DNA of 51,312 bases from Paludibacter propionicigenes. Lineage in GTDB: Bacteria > Bacteroidota > Bacteroidia > Bacteroidales > JAIFNL01. The notes beneath the pieces are model-generated. The model worked only from the letters and a program-made list of their open reading frames with translations, was not told the DNA's origin and did no database searches. The DNA lies in assembly GCA_020721325.1 (NCBI GenBank), contig DYNA01000001.1, positions 32,810 to 84,121 on the forward strand, in the 5' to 3' direction. Below are positions 27,428-37,273 of the stretch, one piece after another (positions within the stretch are counted from its first letter, which is position 1; every line of letters begins with the position of its first letter). Position numbers and translations under genes: made by a program.

Positions 27428-28627
27428 ATGAAATTCAATTGTATTAAAATAATATCCTATATTTTACTTTGTCTTGTGGTTTCTACTGCCGATTCTCAGC
27501 CTAAACCATTGAATTATAGTTCTTTTAAACTTCAAAAGTTTCAAACCGGCGATTATGTTACCATAAATTGCTTTGAAAGTAATAAGCAACTTACACATCA
27601 AGCGGTTTGCATTACTCATGAGAAAATAGGTGAATTTTTGATTACAAAATACAGTAAAAACCATAAAAAAATATGGCAAAAAGTAATTTATATGCCGCAA
27701 GCAGTTTTGTCGGTTACCGATATAAAAACCGATGATTCTCAGAATATATGGTTTGTTGGTTCTATTAATGACTTGGATAATAGTAAGTTAGCATATTATA
27801 TTTTGAAATTAAGTAAAAAAGGTGAACCACTTTGGTCTAAAATTTTCGAATTTTCAAACGATTTTAATTTAAAAAATAGCAGTATGCACACCTATTTAAA
27901 TTCTGATAATCAGTTAAATGTGCTTTTAAAAACTAATTTTACGGATAATGATAGTTTATACCAAATTTCTTTATTAAATTTTGATAAAAAAGGGAAAAAG
28001 ATAAATGATTATGCTGCTGAAATTAACAATGAAACCATAGGAAGTTCGATTGATAACAACGGAAATCTTTATATTTTGTGCGCAGGAACAGATGAAAATA
28101 AAATGGAAATTCAATCTGTTGTAAGAATAAATGAAATTTTTCAAACTTTCCAGAATGTTCAGCAGGATAATTTTCAAATTGAAAACAGCGATTTTTCGGA
28201 AAATGTGGAGCAAACCGATAGTTTATTTTTTACCGAAATAAAATATTTTAATGAAAGTTTTCAAAATTCTAAAAATTTAGTTATTTCGATAAGTACCAAT
28301 GCAAGGTCTGGTTTTTTGAAGATTAAAAAAGGAAATGCAACCAACTCAAACAGTGGTTTTTTTAGTTTTTTGGGTGCAAGTCTTTCACATTCAGCTAATT
28401 TGTGGGATACTGAATGGAATATTGAAACTTTATTTCAAGACGAAGAATTATTTACTTTTTATTCTAAAAATTATTCAGAAAATGAAGAGTTAAAATTTAA
28501 AACACAAAATCAAAAAGCAATTAAAATTAAAAACGAAAAAGTTAATATTACCAATTTGAATCATGAGGTCTATTCACTTTTAAACATAAATACCTATTTT
28601 TTAAACTCAATTCAAAAAAATAAATAG
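27428..28627 (+). CDS. Secreted protein of unknown function, propeller-like repeats
   Basis: The 399-residue product has a signal peptide (hydrophobic about 5-20, probable cut near ADSQP). The mature part has recurrent short units of the kind W/F-x-V-G-S...L-x-K-L-x-K-K-G...W-x-K. Examples are DDSQNIWFVGSINDL with LKLSKKGEPLWSKI near residues 100-140, and NNGNLYILCAGTD near 200. Such units are typical of beta-propellers with delayed-adhesion or SBBP-like blades. The C-terminal 100 residues look different. There is no sorting domain of the T9SS type and no catalytic motif. The neighbours are cdaA upstream and a GH97 glucosidase downstream, with intergenic gaps of 118 and 179 bp, so it may be a separate unit. 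Function not known. Confidence 0.55.
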   Translation: MKFNCIKIISYILLCLVVSTADSQPKPLNYSSFKLQKFQTGDYVTINCFESNKQLTHQAVCITHEKIGEFLITKYSKNHKKIWQKVIYMPQAVLSVTDIKTDDSQNIWFVGSINDLDNSKLAYYILKLSKKGEPLWSKIFEFSNDFNLKNSSMHTYLNSDNQLNVLLKTNFTDNDSLYQISLLNFDKKGKKINDYAAEINNETIGSSIDNNGNLYILCAGTDENKMEIQSVVRINEIFQTFQNVQQDNFQIENSDFSENVEQTDSLFFTEIKYFNESFQNSKNLVISISTNARSGFLKIKKGNATNSNSGFFSFLGASLSHSANLWDTEWNIETLFQDEELFTFYSKNYSENEELKFKTQNQKAIKIKNEKVNITNLNHEVYSLLNINTYFLNSIQKNK

Positions 28628-28720
28628 TTTTTTTTCTATTTTATTTTTCTATATATTTAAAAATCAATTGTTTTTTTTTATTTTTTTGTTAAAAATAATT
28701 ATTTTCAAAAAAAAAATACG

Positions 28721-28728
28721 TAAATTTG
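28721..28728 (+). promoter_or_regulatory. Possible -7 element for the GH97 gene
   Basis: TAAATTTG fits TAnnTTTG, but the -33 position is not TTTG. It would give a leader of about 72 bases. Confidence 0.35.
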
Positions 28729-28806
28729 GATTTAATAAAATATTATTTGTATTTTTACTTTTATAAAAAAAAAAAAATGATAAAATTATATTAGAAAAAT
28801 TTAATT

Positions 28807-30891
28807 ATGAACAATTTGAGAAAGAATAAATATAACTTTTTTTGGATTTTTGGGTTTTTTATTACCATTTTTTCATGTACAAAAACTGAACAAACCGTTA
28901 TTGATTTAAAATCTCCATCTGAAAATATTGGTATAGAATTTTTTTTAAAATCCGATGGTTCACCCAATTATTTGGTTAAATTTAATAATCAATTGATAAT
29001 TGATACATCAGCTTTTAAATTTGAATTTGAAGGGCAAAGTGCTTTCAATAAAGGACTTAGAATTGCTAAAGTATCAAAAAAATCGGTTTCAGAAACTTGG
29101 GAAATGCCATGGGGAGAGCAGCGCGTTGTGGCTAATAATTACAACGAAGTTGTGATTAAATTAAAAGAACGACAAGCTCCAAAGCGTTCATTATCAATTT
29201 ATTTTAGAGTTTATGACGATGGAATAGGTTTGCGCTATGAATTTCATGAGCAGGAAAGTGTTGATTCTCTGGTTATTACAGACGAAAAAACAACTTTCAA
29301 ATTACTTGGAAATCACACTTGTTGGTGGACTCCGGCAGATTGGGATTGTTATGAACATTTATATCGCACATCAAAATTCTCTGATATTGACGTACTTAGC
29401 TTAAAAAATGAGCATACTTTGGCTCAAAGCCATATTCCTTTCAATGCCGTGCATACGCCTTTTACAATGCGCACAGAATCCGGAGTGCATTTGAGTTTTC
29501 ACGAAGCGGCTTTGGTCGATTATGCTTCAATGACTTTAGAAATTGATGCCAAAAATTTAGCAATGAACTCAAAATTAGTAAGTTCTGAGCGTTTTGGATA
29601 TGCAGCAAAAGTTAAGTTGCCATTTAAAACTCCTTGGCGCAGCATTCAAATTGTAGAAAAAGCCAAAGATTTAATTGCGTCAAATTTAATTTTGAACTTA
29701 AATGAACCCTCAAAAGTTAAAGATGTAAGTTGGTTTAAACCAATGAAATACGTGGGAATTTGGTGGGAAATGCACGTTGGAAAATCAAGTTGGGCGTATA
29801 AAAGTAAAGTACATGGCGCAAACACAAAAAATGCCAAAAAATATATTGATTTTGCCGCAAAACATAACATAGGAGGTTTGCTTGTAGAAGGCTGGAATAC
29901 GGGTTGGGAAGATTGGACAAGCGATGGTCGTGAAGGAATTTTTGATTTTGTAACTCCGTATCCTGATTACAATTTAGAGGAAGTTGTAAAATATGGTCGC
30001 CAAAAAGGGGTTGAAATTATTATGCACAACGAAACCGCTTCAGCAGTAACTACTTACGAGAAACAGCTTGATACTGCTTTTAAATTGATGAACAAACTTC
30101 AAATTCACTCAGTTAAAACAGGTTACGTAGGAAAAATTATTCCAAAAGGAGAATATCATCATTCGCAATGGATGGTTAATCACCACATGCGCGTTGTGCA
30201 AGCCGGATTGAAGTATCAAGTGGCAATAAATGCTCACGAACCCATAAAACCAACGGGTTTGAGAAGAACTTATCCGAATATAATTTCCCGCGAAGGTTTG
30301 CGTGGGCAGGAATTTAATGCTTGGGCTGCCGACGGTGGAAATCCTCCAGAACACTTGCCAATTGTGGCTTTTACGCGTATGCTTGCCGGTCCGATTGATT
30401 TTACACCCGGAGTTTTTAAATTTAAAATTTCCGAAAAAAACAGCATTAATACAACCCTTGCTCAACAGCTTGCACTTTACGTGGTTATTTACAGTCCTAT
30501 CCAAATGGCTTGCGATTTGCCCGAAAATTATGAGGGAAATCCGGCATTTCAATTCATTTCCGATGTAGGTGTGGATTGGGAACAAACAAAGGTTCTTGAT
30601 GGCGAAGTAGGTGATTATGTGTGCATTGCGCGACAAGAGCGAAATACACTAAATTGGTTTTTAGGCGCAATAACCGATGAAAACAGTCGTCCGATAAATA
30701 TTAAATTCGATTTTTTAGATGAATCGAAAGAATACGAAGCTACAATTTATAAAGATGCCGAAAATGCTCATTGGAAGAACAATCCAACGGGTTTAGTAAT
30801 TGAAAAAATGCTTCTTAAAAAAGGTGATGAAAAAAGTTTTGTTTTAGCAACTGGTGGTGGTTTGGCAATCAGTTTAAAAATTAAGAAATAA
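28807..30891 (+). CDS. GH97 alpha-glucosidase-like lipoprotein (inverting type)
   Basis: The 694-residue product has an N-terminal hydrophobic segment ending in IFSC, so Cys24 is a likely lipidation site. It has the GH97 order of a beta-sandwich, a TIM barrel (about 300-570) and a C-terminal beta domain. The Glu residues Glu409 (MHNET), Glu478 (NAHEP), Glu496 (SREG) and Glu502 (GQEF) keep the same spacing as Glu439, Glu508, Glu526 and Glu532 of Bacteroides SusB. Those are the base, calcium and acid residues of the inverting subfamily, as I recall them. It should hydrolyse alpha-glucosides in the periplasm or at the outer membrane. No susC, susD or other glycan genes lie next to it, so it is not in a classical polysaccharide utilisation locus. 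Confidence 0.92.
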   Translation: MNNLRKNKYNFFWIFGFFITIFSCTKTEQTVIDLKSPSENIGIEFFLKSDGSPNYLVKFNNQLIIDTSAFKFEFEGQSAFNKGLRIAKVSKKSVSETWEMPWGEQRVVANNYNEVVIKLKERQAPKRSLSIYFRVYDDGIGLRYEFHEQESVDSLVITDEKTTFKLLGNHTCWWTPADWDCYEHLYRTSKFSDIDVLSLKNEHTLAQSHIPFNAVHTPFTMRTESGVHLSFHEAALVDYASMTLEIDAKNLAMNSKLVSSERFGYAAKVKLPFKTPWRSIQIVEKAKDLIASNLILNLNEPSKVKDVSWFKPMKYVGIWWEMHVGKSSWAYKSKVHGANTKNAKKYIDFAAKHNIGGLLVEGWNTGWEDWTSDGREGIFDFVTPYPDYNLEEVVKYGRQKGVEIIMHNETASAVTTYEKQLDTAFKLMNKLQIHSVKTGYVGKIIPKGEYHHSQWMVNHHMRVVQAGLKYQVAINAHEPIKPTGLRRTYPNIISREGLRGQEFNAWAADGGNPPEHLPIVAFTRMLAGPIDFTPGVFKFKISEKNSINTTLAQQLALYVVIYSPIQMACDLPENYEGNPAFQFISDVGVDWEQTKVLDGEVGDYVCIARQERNTLNWFLGAITDENSRPINIKFDFLDESKEYEATIYKDAENAHWKNNPTGLVIEKMLLKKGDEKSFVLATGGGLAISLKIKK

Positions 30892-30940
30892 TTTTCATAG
30901 CTAAGGTTCTTTTTTTATAAAATTTAAAACATTGAAAATG

Positions 30941-30967
30941 AATATTTTATGAAAAATATTTTTTTAT
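30941..30967 (+). terminator. Weak AT-only hairpin after GH97
   Basis: AATATTTT, a 4-base loop, AAAATATT, then TTTTTTAT. The stem has no G-C pair, so strength is doubtful. Confidence 0.35.
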
Positions 30968-31084
30968 AATTTTAGCAAAATGCTTGTATTTGATGTGGTT
31001 AAAAATTAATTTAAAAAAGTATTTATAACAAAATTTTAAAAAAATAATAAGGTTTTTTATTTGATTTCTCTAATATAAATTTTT

Positions 31085-31858
31085 ATGATTATAAAAGCAT
31101 ATCAAATTGCAGAAAGTATTGATTTAAAGCAGTTTAAAAACAATTATACCGGAAATTTACATTCCTATTCAAGTTCCGATGCGTATTATGCAAATGAAAA
31201 TGATAAATATTTATATGTTTTATCTTACGGAGTAGTTGTTTTTTATGGATACGATGAAATTAAAATTTCCGAACACATTGAGTTTTTATTAAATTATGCC
31301 GGAAAACCCTTAAAAGAAAAGCTTTCCGAAGAATTTACTATTCACAAAAGTTTGGATAATGATAAATTTGAGCACAATGAAGCATTTTTAACACAAATAA
31401 ATTCAGATGTAATTAAAACCATTTCGTTAAATATTGCTCAGTCTGTTGCGTTGGATTACTATCAAAATCAAGCAATTCAGATGCTTAACGAAACCAATAA
31501 TTACACCAAAATGCTCGAAAAAAAAGGCAGACTTTTGATAACCAACAAAACTTTATTAAAATTTATTGGAAAAACTTTAATAGTTAAAAATAATATAGTT
31601 GAACAGCTTTATGTGTTTGAACAGCCCGAAGCCGCTTGGAATGACCAATATTTAAGTAAAATTGATATTGGTTTAACCAAAGTTTTTGAAATTAAAAATC
31701 GATTTAGAAGCATTGATTATAATTTACGAATAATTGACGAAAATTTGGATTTATTCAAAGACTTGATGCAGCATAAGCGAAGTAATCAATTAGAAATCAT
31801 TATTATAGCACTCATTTTAGTAGAAGTTATCAATCTTTTTGTTGAAAAATATTTATAA
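31085..31858 (+). CDS. RMD1/YagE (DUF155) family membrane-anchored protein
   Basis: The 257-residue product fits the RMD1/Sif2 (DUF155) family. It has the N-terminal AYQIAESIDL segment, the YLYVLSYGVVVFYG strand near residue 50, the central HKSLDNDKFEHNEAFLTQI helix leader and the late EQPEAAWND...LDIGLTKVFEIKNRF helical part. It ends in one membrane helix (about 237-254) with a very short tail. Yeast relatives are mitochondrial proteins, Rmd9-independent, linked to meiosis or translation; bacterial function is not known to me. It lies 26 bp upstream of corA in the same direction, and the pair may be an operon. Confidence 0.8.
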   Translation: MIIKAYQIAESIDLKQFKNNYTGNLHSYSSSDAYYANENDKYLYVLSYGVVVFYGYDEIKISEHIEFLLNYAGKPLKEKLSEEFTIHKSLDNDKFEHNEAFLTQINSDVIKTISLNIAQSVALDYYQNQAIQMLNETNNYTKMLEKKGRLLITNKTLLKFIGKTLIVKNNIVEQLYVFEQPEAAWNDQYLSKIDIGLTKVFEIKNRFRSIDYNLRIIDENLDLFKDLMQHKRSNQLEIIIIALILVEVINLFVEKYL

Positions 31859-31884
31859 AAAAATAGAATTTTTTATTAAGAAAA

Positions 31885-32949
31885 ATGCCACGTTTTATAA
31901 AAGCAAAAAAAGAAGAAATAGGAATGTCGCCGGAAGCCTTTATTTTTAGAGGCAATAAAAAAATGGACTCTGTTTTCATGCGGTTATTGGATTACAACAA
32001 TGAAAAATTAGAGGAAATTGTAATAAACGATTTAAAAAAAGCGGTAAAATACAAAGATACTGAAACTACTACTTGGCTTAATATTGATGGAATTCACGAT
32101 TCTGAATTAATGCGAAAAATATCTGAATACTTTAATTTAAACGCTTTGGTTGTTTCTGAAGTTATGAATCCACATGCGCGTCCAAAGTTTTTAGATTACG
32201 ATAATTTTATTTACATTTCGGTACGAATGATTCAGTTTAATGAAGAACTTCAAAAAAGTTTTTCCGAAAATTTAGTTTTAATTCTTAAAAAAAACATTCT
32301 GATTTCTTTTCAAGAAGTACATGGCGATGTTTTCGACAATATTAGAGAACGTATTAAAAAAAGCAAAAGAACAATAAGAACTGCCGGAACGGATTATTTA
32401 GCTGTAGCTCTGATAGATGCAGTTTTTGAAAATTACAATTATGTCATCAGCCGTTTAGGCGAAAAAATTGAAGCTTTAGATGAAAAATTAACAACTTCTT
32501 TCGATAATTCAATTGTTGAAGATATAAATTATTATAAGAGAGAAATTGTGTTTTTGCAAAAAAATATAAAACCTTGTTACGAATTAATTTTAAATTTAGA
32601 TAAAATTGAATCCGATTTAATAGCTGAAAACTTATGGGTTCACATTCAAAATCTTAAAGAAATAATAGAACATGCAAACGAGTCGCTTGATAGCTACAGA
32701 GCCATTTTAGCAGACCAACTCAATGTTTTTCACACCAATATGGCTGGGCGTTTGAACGATATTATGAAATTTTTAACCGTTTTTTCAGTTATTTTTATTC
32801 CTCTTACTTTCGTTGCCGGAATTTACGGTACAAATTTTCCCGATATTCCTGAGTTCAAAATTCCAAATGCCTATTTATACATGTGGATAATAATGATTTT
32901 AATTGTTTTTACGATGATTTATTATTTTAAAAAGAGAAAATGGTTATAA
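31885..32949 (+). CDS. corA: CorA-type magnesium/cobalt transporter
   Basis: The 354-residue product has the CorA layout: an N-terminal cytoplasmic alpha/beta domain, a long stalk helix (about 200-295), two C-terminal membrane helices (about 297-317 and 330-348) and the end KKRKWL. It should form a pentameric channel for Mg2+ and possibly Co2+ or Ni2+ in the inner membrane. The ion-selecting signature YGMNF reads YGTNF here (AGIYGTNFPDIPE near residue 312), so the Met of GMN is replaced by Thr. GxN variants also occur in ZntB-like exporters, so the ion and direction of transport are less certain than for a canonical CorA. It is 26 bp downstream of the RMD1-family gene. Confidence 0.9.
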   Translation: MPRFIKAKKEEIGMSPEAFIFRGNKKMDSVFMRLLDYNNEKLEEIVINDLKKAVKYKDTETTTWLNIDGIHDSELMRKISEYFNLNALVVSEVMNPHARPKFLDYDNFIYISVRMIQFNEELQKSFSENLVLILKKNILISFQEVHGDVFDNIRERIKKSKRTIRTAGTDYLAVALIDAVFENYNYVISRLGEKIEALDEKLTTSFDNSIVEDINYYKREIVFLQKNIKPCYELILNLDKIESDLIAENLWVHIQNLKEIIEHANESLDSYRAILADQLNVFHTNMAGRLNDIMKFLTVFSVIFIPLTFVAGIYGTNFPDIPEFKIPNAYLYMWIIMILIVFTMIYYFKKRKWL

Positions 32950-33305
32950 TTTTTTATTATAAATGTTTTGCTTTTTTAGAGAAATTTTTTTTCCATTTTA
33001 TTCTGCTTTTTTTATGTTTTTAAGCATTCTACTTAAAATTTTATTATTGTAAATTGTTGAAAATTAAAGTTATAGTTTGTTATGTTTTTTTTTGATTTAA
33101 AAATATAATTCTAACTTTTTTTAATCCGGTTTTAATAATTAGTTTTGAAAAAAAATCACTGCTTTTTTTCTTAAAATCTTGAATAATAATTTTACCTTTT
33201 TTTTTGTTTTACAAATATCTGACTATTTATTTAAAAATTGTATAAAATATTTGATTTTAAAAAATAATGTAAAATTTAATTTTTTAACAACAATTATTAA
33301 TCAAA
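32950..33305. other. AT-rich intergenic region
   Basis: No gene or strong hairpin is seen. TAGTTTTG at 33140-33147 fits the -7 consensus with only TTTT at the -33 position, and is a weak promoter candidate for the class V aminotransferase gene. Confidence 0.35.
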
Positions 33306-34787
33306 ATGACACAATTAGAATCTTATTTTCAACGGTTTAGAGAAAATATTATAGGAATTAATCAGACTTTTGAATCGCCTTACGGCGAAAAAAAAATAAT
33401 TTATGCCGATTGGATAGCCAGCGGCAGACTTTATGCTCCCATTGAAGAAAAAATTAAAAATATTTTCGGTCCTTTTGTTGCAAATACGCATTCCGAAGCC
33501 AGTGAAACCGGCACAACTATGACTCATGCTTATCATTTGGCACAAAAAAAAATAAAAAAACACGTAAACGCTTCATGCGATGATGTTTTAATAGCAACAG
33601 GAAACGGCATGACCGGAGCTGTGAGTAAATTTCAGAGAATCATTGGTTTAAAAGTTCCAGAACGTATTTTTGATTACATTGAACCTATAAAACTACCTGA
33701 TAATGAGCGACCTGTAGTTTTTGTTACACACATGGAGCATCACTCCAATCATACATCGTGGAATGAAACCATAGCCGATGTGGTTATTTTAGAACCCGAT
33801 GAAAACATGCAGGTTTGTTATCAAAAATTCCGTGAAATTATTAAGCAATACGCTGATAGAAAGCTTATTATTGGAGCTTTTTCGGCATGTTCAAATGTTA
33901 CGGGTATTCAGCCGGATTATTATCAGTTGGCTCGAATTATTCATCAATACAATGGCTTTTGTTTTGTCGATTTTGCAGCCTCAGCTCCTTATTTGTCAAT
34001 AAATATGCACCCTGCCGACCCAATGGAACAACTCGATGCCATTTTTTTTTCACCTCATAAATTTTTAGGCGGACCCGGAAGTAATGGCATTTTAATTTTC
34101 AATAAAGCATTGTATAACAACAAAGTACCCGACCATCCGGGCGGTGGAACGGTTCGCTGGACAAATCGCTGGAACGAGCAATCGTACATTGACGACATCG
34201 AAGCCCGCGAAGACGGCGGAACTCCCGGATTTCTGCAAACCATACGTGTTGCTTTAGCCATCGAACTCAAAGAACAAATGGGCTGTAAAAATATTCATCT
34301 GCGTGAGAATGAACTGATTACAATAGCTTCTGAGGGATTAAAAAAAATTAAAGGTTTACACAATTTAGAAGAAAATAAATTGGACAGAATTGGTGTTTTT
34401 TCTTTTTTTATTGAACACATTCATCACAATTTGGTTGTAAAACTTTTAAATGACCGTTTTGGTATTCAAGTACGTGGAGGTTGCTCATGCGCAGGCACTT
34501 ACGGACATTTTTTACTTAATGTGGACTTATTCAAATCCAAGGACATTTCCAGTAAAATTGAAGGAGGCGATTTGACTTTAAAGCCGGGCTGGGTAAGGCT
34601 TTCCTTGCACCCGACAATGACAAATGACGAGTTGTATTTTATTTTAGATGCCATTGAGCAAGTTATAAAAAATATTGATGTTTGGCGCGAAGATTATTAT
34701 TTTGATAAAAATGCCGGAGAATTTTTTCATAAAACTTTTAAGAAAAAATCTTGCGAAGATTTAGAAGAATGGTTTAAATTCGATTGA
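33306..34787 (+). CDS. Class V aminotransferase-fold PLP enzyme (cysteine desulfurase-like)
   Basis: The 493-residue product is a fold-type I PLP enzyme of class V. The PLP Lys is Lys252 in FFSPHKFLGGPGSNG; the cofactor Asp and Gln/His region lies in VDFAASAPY near residue 222 and the MEHHSN segment near 144. Near residue 391 it has VRGGCSCAGTYGH with Cys393 and Cys395, a place where SufS/IscS-like enzymes carry the catalytic Cys loop. This suggests a desulfurase-like reaction, but the protein is about 80 residues longer than IscS or SufS and no Fe-S assembly genes are adjacent. Isopenicillin epimerase-like and selenocysteine lyase-like roles are alternatives. It is a single gene flanked by long intergenic stretches. 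Confidence 0.85.
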   Translation: MTQLESYFQRFRENIIGINQTFESPYGEKKIIYADWIASGRLYAPIEEKIKNIFGPFVANTHSEASETGTTMTHAYHLAQKKIKKHVNASCDDVLIATGNGMTGAVSKFQRIIGLKVPERIFDYIEPIKLPDNERPVVFVTHMEHHSNHTSWNETIADVVILEPDENMQVCYQKFREIIKQYADRKLIIGAFSACSNVTGIQPDYYQLARIIHQYNGFCFVDFAASAPYLSINMHPADPMEQLDAIFFSPHKFLGGPGSNGILIFNKALYNNKVPDHPGGGTVRWTNRWNEQSYIDDIEAREDGGTPGFLQTIRVALAIELKEQMGCKNIHLRENELITIASEGLKKIKGLHNLEENKLDRIGVFSFFIEHIHHNLVVKLLNDRFGIQVRGGCSCAGTYGHFLLNVDLFKSKDISSKIEGGDLTLKPGWVRLSLHPTMTNDELYFILDAIEQVIKNIDVWREDYYFDKNAGEFFHKTFKKKSCEDLEEWFKFD

Positions 34788-35148
34788 AAATATACTGCAA
34801 AAGGTTAAAATATTAACTTGAATAAATTCATTTTGATGTATAAGAATATTTTTTAATTTATTTATTATCAATCTGTTTTGATTAAATTGATGTAGTAAAT
34901 GTAAATGGATAAAAAGTCAAATTTTAAATCATTTTTCGTATAGTTCGTTCTATTTTTTTATAGCTTAAAATTGCGGGTAAGAATTTTTTTTTTAATATTT
35001 TAAAAAAAATTGTAAAAAAAGATATTTTTTTTAATTATTTTTTTTGATAAAAAAAGAGTATAAATTTAAAAAAACATACATTTTATTATAAAAAAATAAA
35101 TATTTTACGTTAACAAGAGTTTAGAAATAGATTGAATGCGAAAATAAA
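34788..35148. other. Intergenic region between convergent genes
   Basis: Very AT-rich. No ORF or clear promoter is seen. A weak GTTAA/TTAAC pair lies near 34804-34817; the glnS terminator begins at 35149. Confidence 0.5.
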
Positions 35149-35185
35149 AAACTCTACGAGAAACAATATGATTCTCGCAGAGTTT
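35149..35185 (-). terminator. Terminator of glnS
   Basis: A 14-bp stem with one mismatch (35149-35162 with 35172-35185), 9-base loop, followed on the minus strand by a T run. It lies 26 bp after the glnS stop. Confidence 0.78.
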
Positions 35186-35210
35186 ATTAAAAAATTTTTT
35201 GGTAAAAAAA

Positions 35211-36899
35211 TTATTCTTCTTTTTTCTGTTCTTTTGCCCAAGTGTCGCGTAAAGCCACCGTTCGGTTGAAAATTAAATTTTCCGGTGTAGAATTGCTGTC
35301 CAAACAAAAATAGCCCAGACGCTCAAATTGATAGCGGTCTTCAATTTCAGCTTTAGCTAAATCGGGTTCTAATTTGCAATTTTTCAAAACCTGTAACGAA
35401 TTGGGATTCAAGTGTGTTAAAAAATTCACTTCTTTGTCGCCATCGGGCGATTCATGATTGAAAAGCCTATCGTAAAGACGAACCTCGGCATTGAGCGCGT
35501 GAGGCTCTGAAACCCAATGCAATGTGCCTTTAACTTTGCGTCCGTCGGGCGATTTTCCACCTTTTGAAAGCGGGTCGTAACTGCACAAAAGCTCTGAAAT
35601 ATTGCCGTTTTCGTCTTTTACCACCTCGTTGCACGTAATAAAATACGCATAACGTAAACGAACTTCGCCACCTTTGGTTAAACGGAAAAACTTTTTGGGA
35701 GCATTTTCCATAAAATCTTCTTGCTCAATGAATAAATGACGCGAAAAAGGCACTTGGCGCACGCCTGCCGCTTCATCTTCGGGGTTGTTTACCGCTTCCA
35801 GCCATTCCGATTCGCCCTCCGGATAGTTGGTTATGGTTACTTTTATGGGGTTCAAAACCGCCATTACGCGCAAAGCCGTTTTGTTCAAATCTTCGCGAAT
35901 GCTGTGTTCTAAAAGAGCTACATCAATTACGTTATTTCTTTTTGCAATTCCAATAATATCGGCAAAATTGCGAATAGAAGTCGGCGTGTAACCTCTTCGG
36001 CGCAAGCCCGAAATGGTAGGCATACGCGGGTCGTCCCAACCGCTAACATATTGTTCTTTAACTAATTGCAGCAATTTGCGTTTGCTCATTACGGTATAAT
36101 TCAAATTCAAACGAGCAAATTCAATTTGTCGCGGTCTGTAATCGGTGCCAAAAATTTGTTCCACAAACCACTCGTAAAGCGGGCGATGCACCTCAAACTC
36201 AAGCGTACAAAGCGAATGCGTAATGCCTTCGATGTAATCGGACTGTCCGTGTGCGAAATCGTACATGGGATAAATGCACCATTTGTCGCCAGTTCGGTGG
36301 TGATGTGCAAATTTTATTCGGTACAAAAGCGGGTCGCGCATGTGCATATTGGGCGACGCCATGTCAATTTTTGCACGCAAAGAGTGCGAGCCTTCCGCAA
36401 ATTCGCCTTTTCGCATACGCTCAAAAAGGTCTAAATTTTCTTGCACATTTCTATTTCTGTATGGGCTGTGTTGTCCGGGTTGAGTGGGCGTACCTTTCTG
36501 AGCAGCAATCTCTTCCGCCGAAAGTTGGCACACATAAGCCAAATCTTTTTTAATTAATAAAACGGCATATTCATACAATTTTTCAAAATAATCGGAGGCG
36601 AAAAAAAGGTTTTCGTTCCAATTGAAACCCAACCAGTTAATGTCTTTTTTTATCGAATCAACATACTCCACGTCTTCTTTCACCGGATTGGTGTCGTCGA
36701 AACGCAAATTGCATGTACCGCCATATTTTTGGGCAATTCCGAAATTTAAACAAATGGATTTGGCATGACCAATGTGCAAATATCCGTTGGGTTCGGGCGG
36801 GAAACGCGTATGCACACGCGATTGATTTTTGCCGTTTTTTAAATCTTCTTCAATAATTTGTTCAATAAAATTCAGTGATTTTTCCTCTTTTTCGCTCAT
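35211..36899 (-). CDS. glnS: Glutaminyl-tRNA synthetase
   Basis: The 562-residue class I synthetase charges tRNA-Gln. The nucleotide-binding HIGH motif lies in [15 protein letters not shown] near residue 43, and the KMSKS loop reads VMSKRKLL near 267. The catalytic-domain segments RFDDTNP and [20 protein letters not shown] are typical of GlnRS, as opposed to GluRS, and the C-terminal half has the two beta-barrel anticodon-binding domains. Its presence implies direct charging of tRNA-Gln, so a GatCAB route is not required for it. The ATG at 36899 is the first in frame, and no Shine-Dalgarno sequence is seen. It is a single gene with its own terminator at 35149. Confidence 0.97.
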   Translation of the reverse strand: MSEKEEKSLNFIEQIIEEDLKNGKNQSRVHTRFPPEPNGYLHIGHAKSICLNFGIAQKYGGTCNLRFDDTNPVKEDVEYVDSIKKDINWLGFNWNENLFFASDYFEKLYEYAVLLIKKDLAYVCQLSAEEIAAQKGTPTQPGQHSPYRNRNVQENLDLFERMRKGEFAEGSHSLRAKIDMASPNMHMRDPLLYRIKFAHHHRTGDKWCIYPMYDFAHGQSDYIEGITHSLCTLEFEVHRPLYEWFVEQIFGTDYRPRQIEFARLNLNYTVMSKRKLLQLVKEQYVSGWDDPRMPTISGLRRRGYTPTSIRNFADIIGIAKRNNVIDVALLEHSIREDLNKTALRVMAVLNPIKVTITNYPEGESEWLEAVNNPEDEAAGVRQVPFSRHLFIEQEDFMENAPKKFFRLTKGGEVRLRYAYFITCNEVVKDENGNISELLCSYDPLSKGGKSPDGRKVKGTLHWVSEPHALNAEVRLYDRLFNHESPDGDKEVNFLTHLNPNSLQVLKNCKLEPDLAKAEIEDRYQFERLGYFCLDSNSTPENLIFNRTVALRDTWAKEQKKEE

Positions 36900-37273
36900 A
36901 CTTTTTTAAATAAAAGTTTGTAATTTCTTTTTTTTTCTTACTTTCGTAAAAAAATAAAATTTTTATGTAAATTGTTAAATTTCAATGAAATATAGAATTA
37001 TTTCTTTTTCAAAAAAAAAAATTTTATAAAAAAAAACATTTTTGTAAAATATTTTTTCTTTTTTTACAAAAAGGCAAAGATAAAAAGGTTTTGTAAACTT
37101 GGTTTTGAAAACTAAAAAAAAAAATCATTTTTTTTAATATTTTTTCTTTTTTTCAAAAAATGCTTTTATTTTAGCACAAAATTAATTTTCAAAAAATAAT
37201 TTTTTTTTATAAAAAAATATAAAATTATTTTTATTCAAACAACTGAAAATAAATTAGATAGATAAATTTTTTT
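36900..37273. other. AT-rich divergent intergenic region
   Basis: No gene seen. On the minus strand TATCTTTG (37075-37082) fits the -7 consensus for glnS, with a leader of about 170 bases, but without a TTTG at the -33 distance. No plus-strand promoter match was found for the gene starting at 37274. Confidence 0.4.

Noticed and set aside
30109-30636. Antisense 175-codon frame over the GH97 gene
   Set aside because: Shadow of the conserved barrel; no signal or domain.
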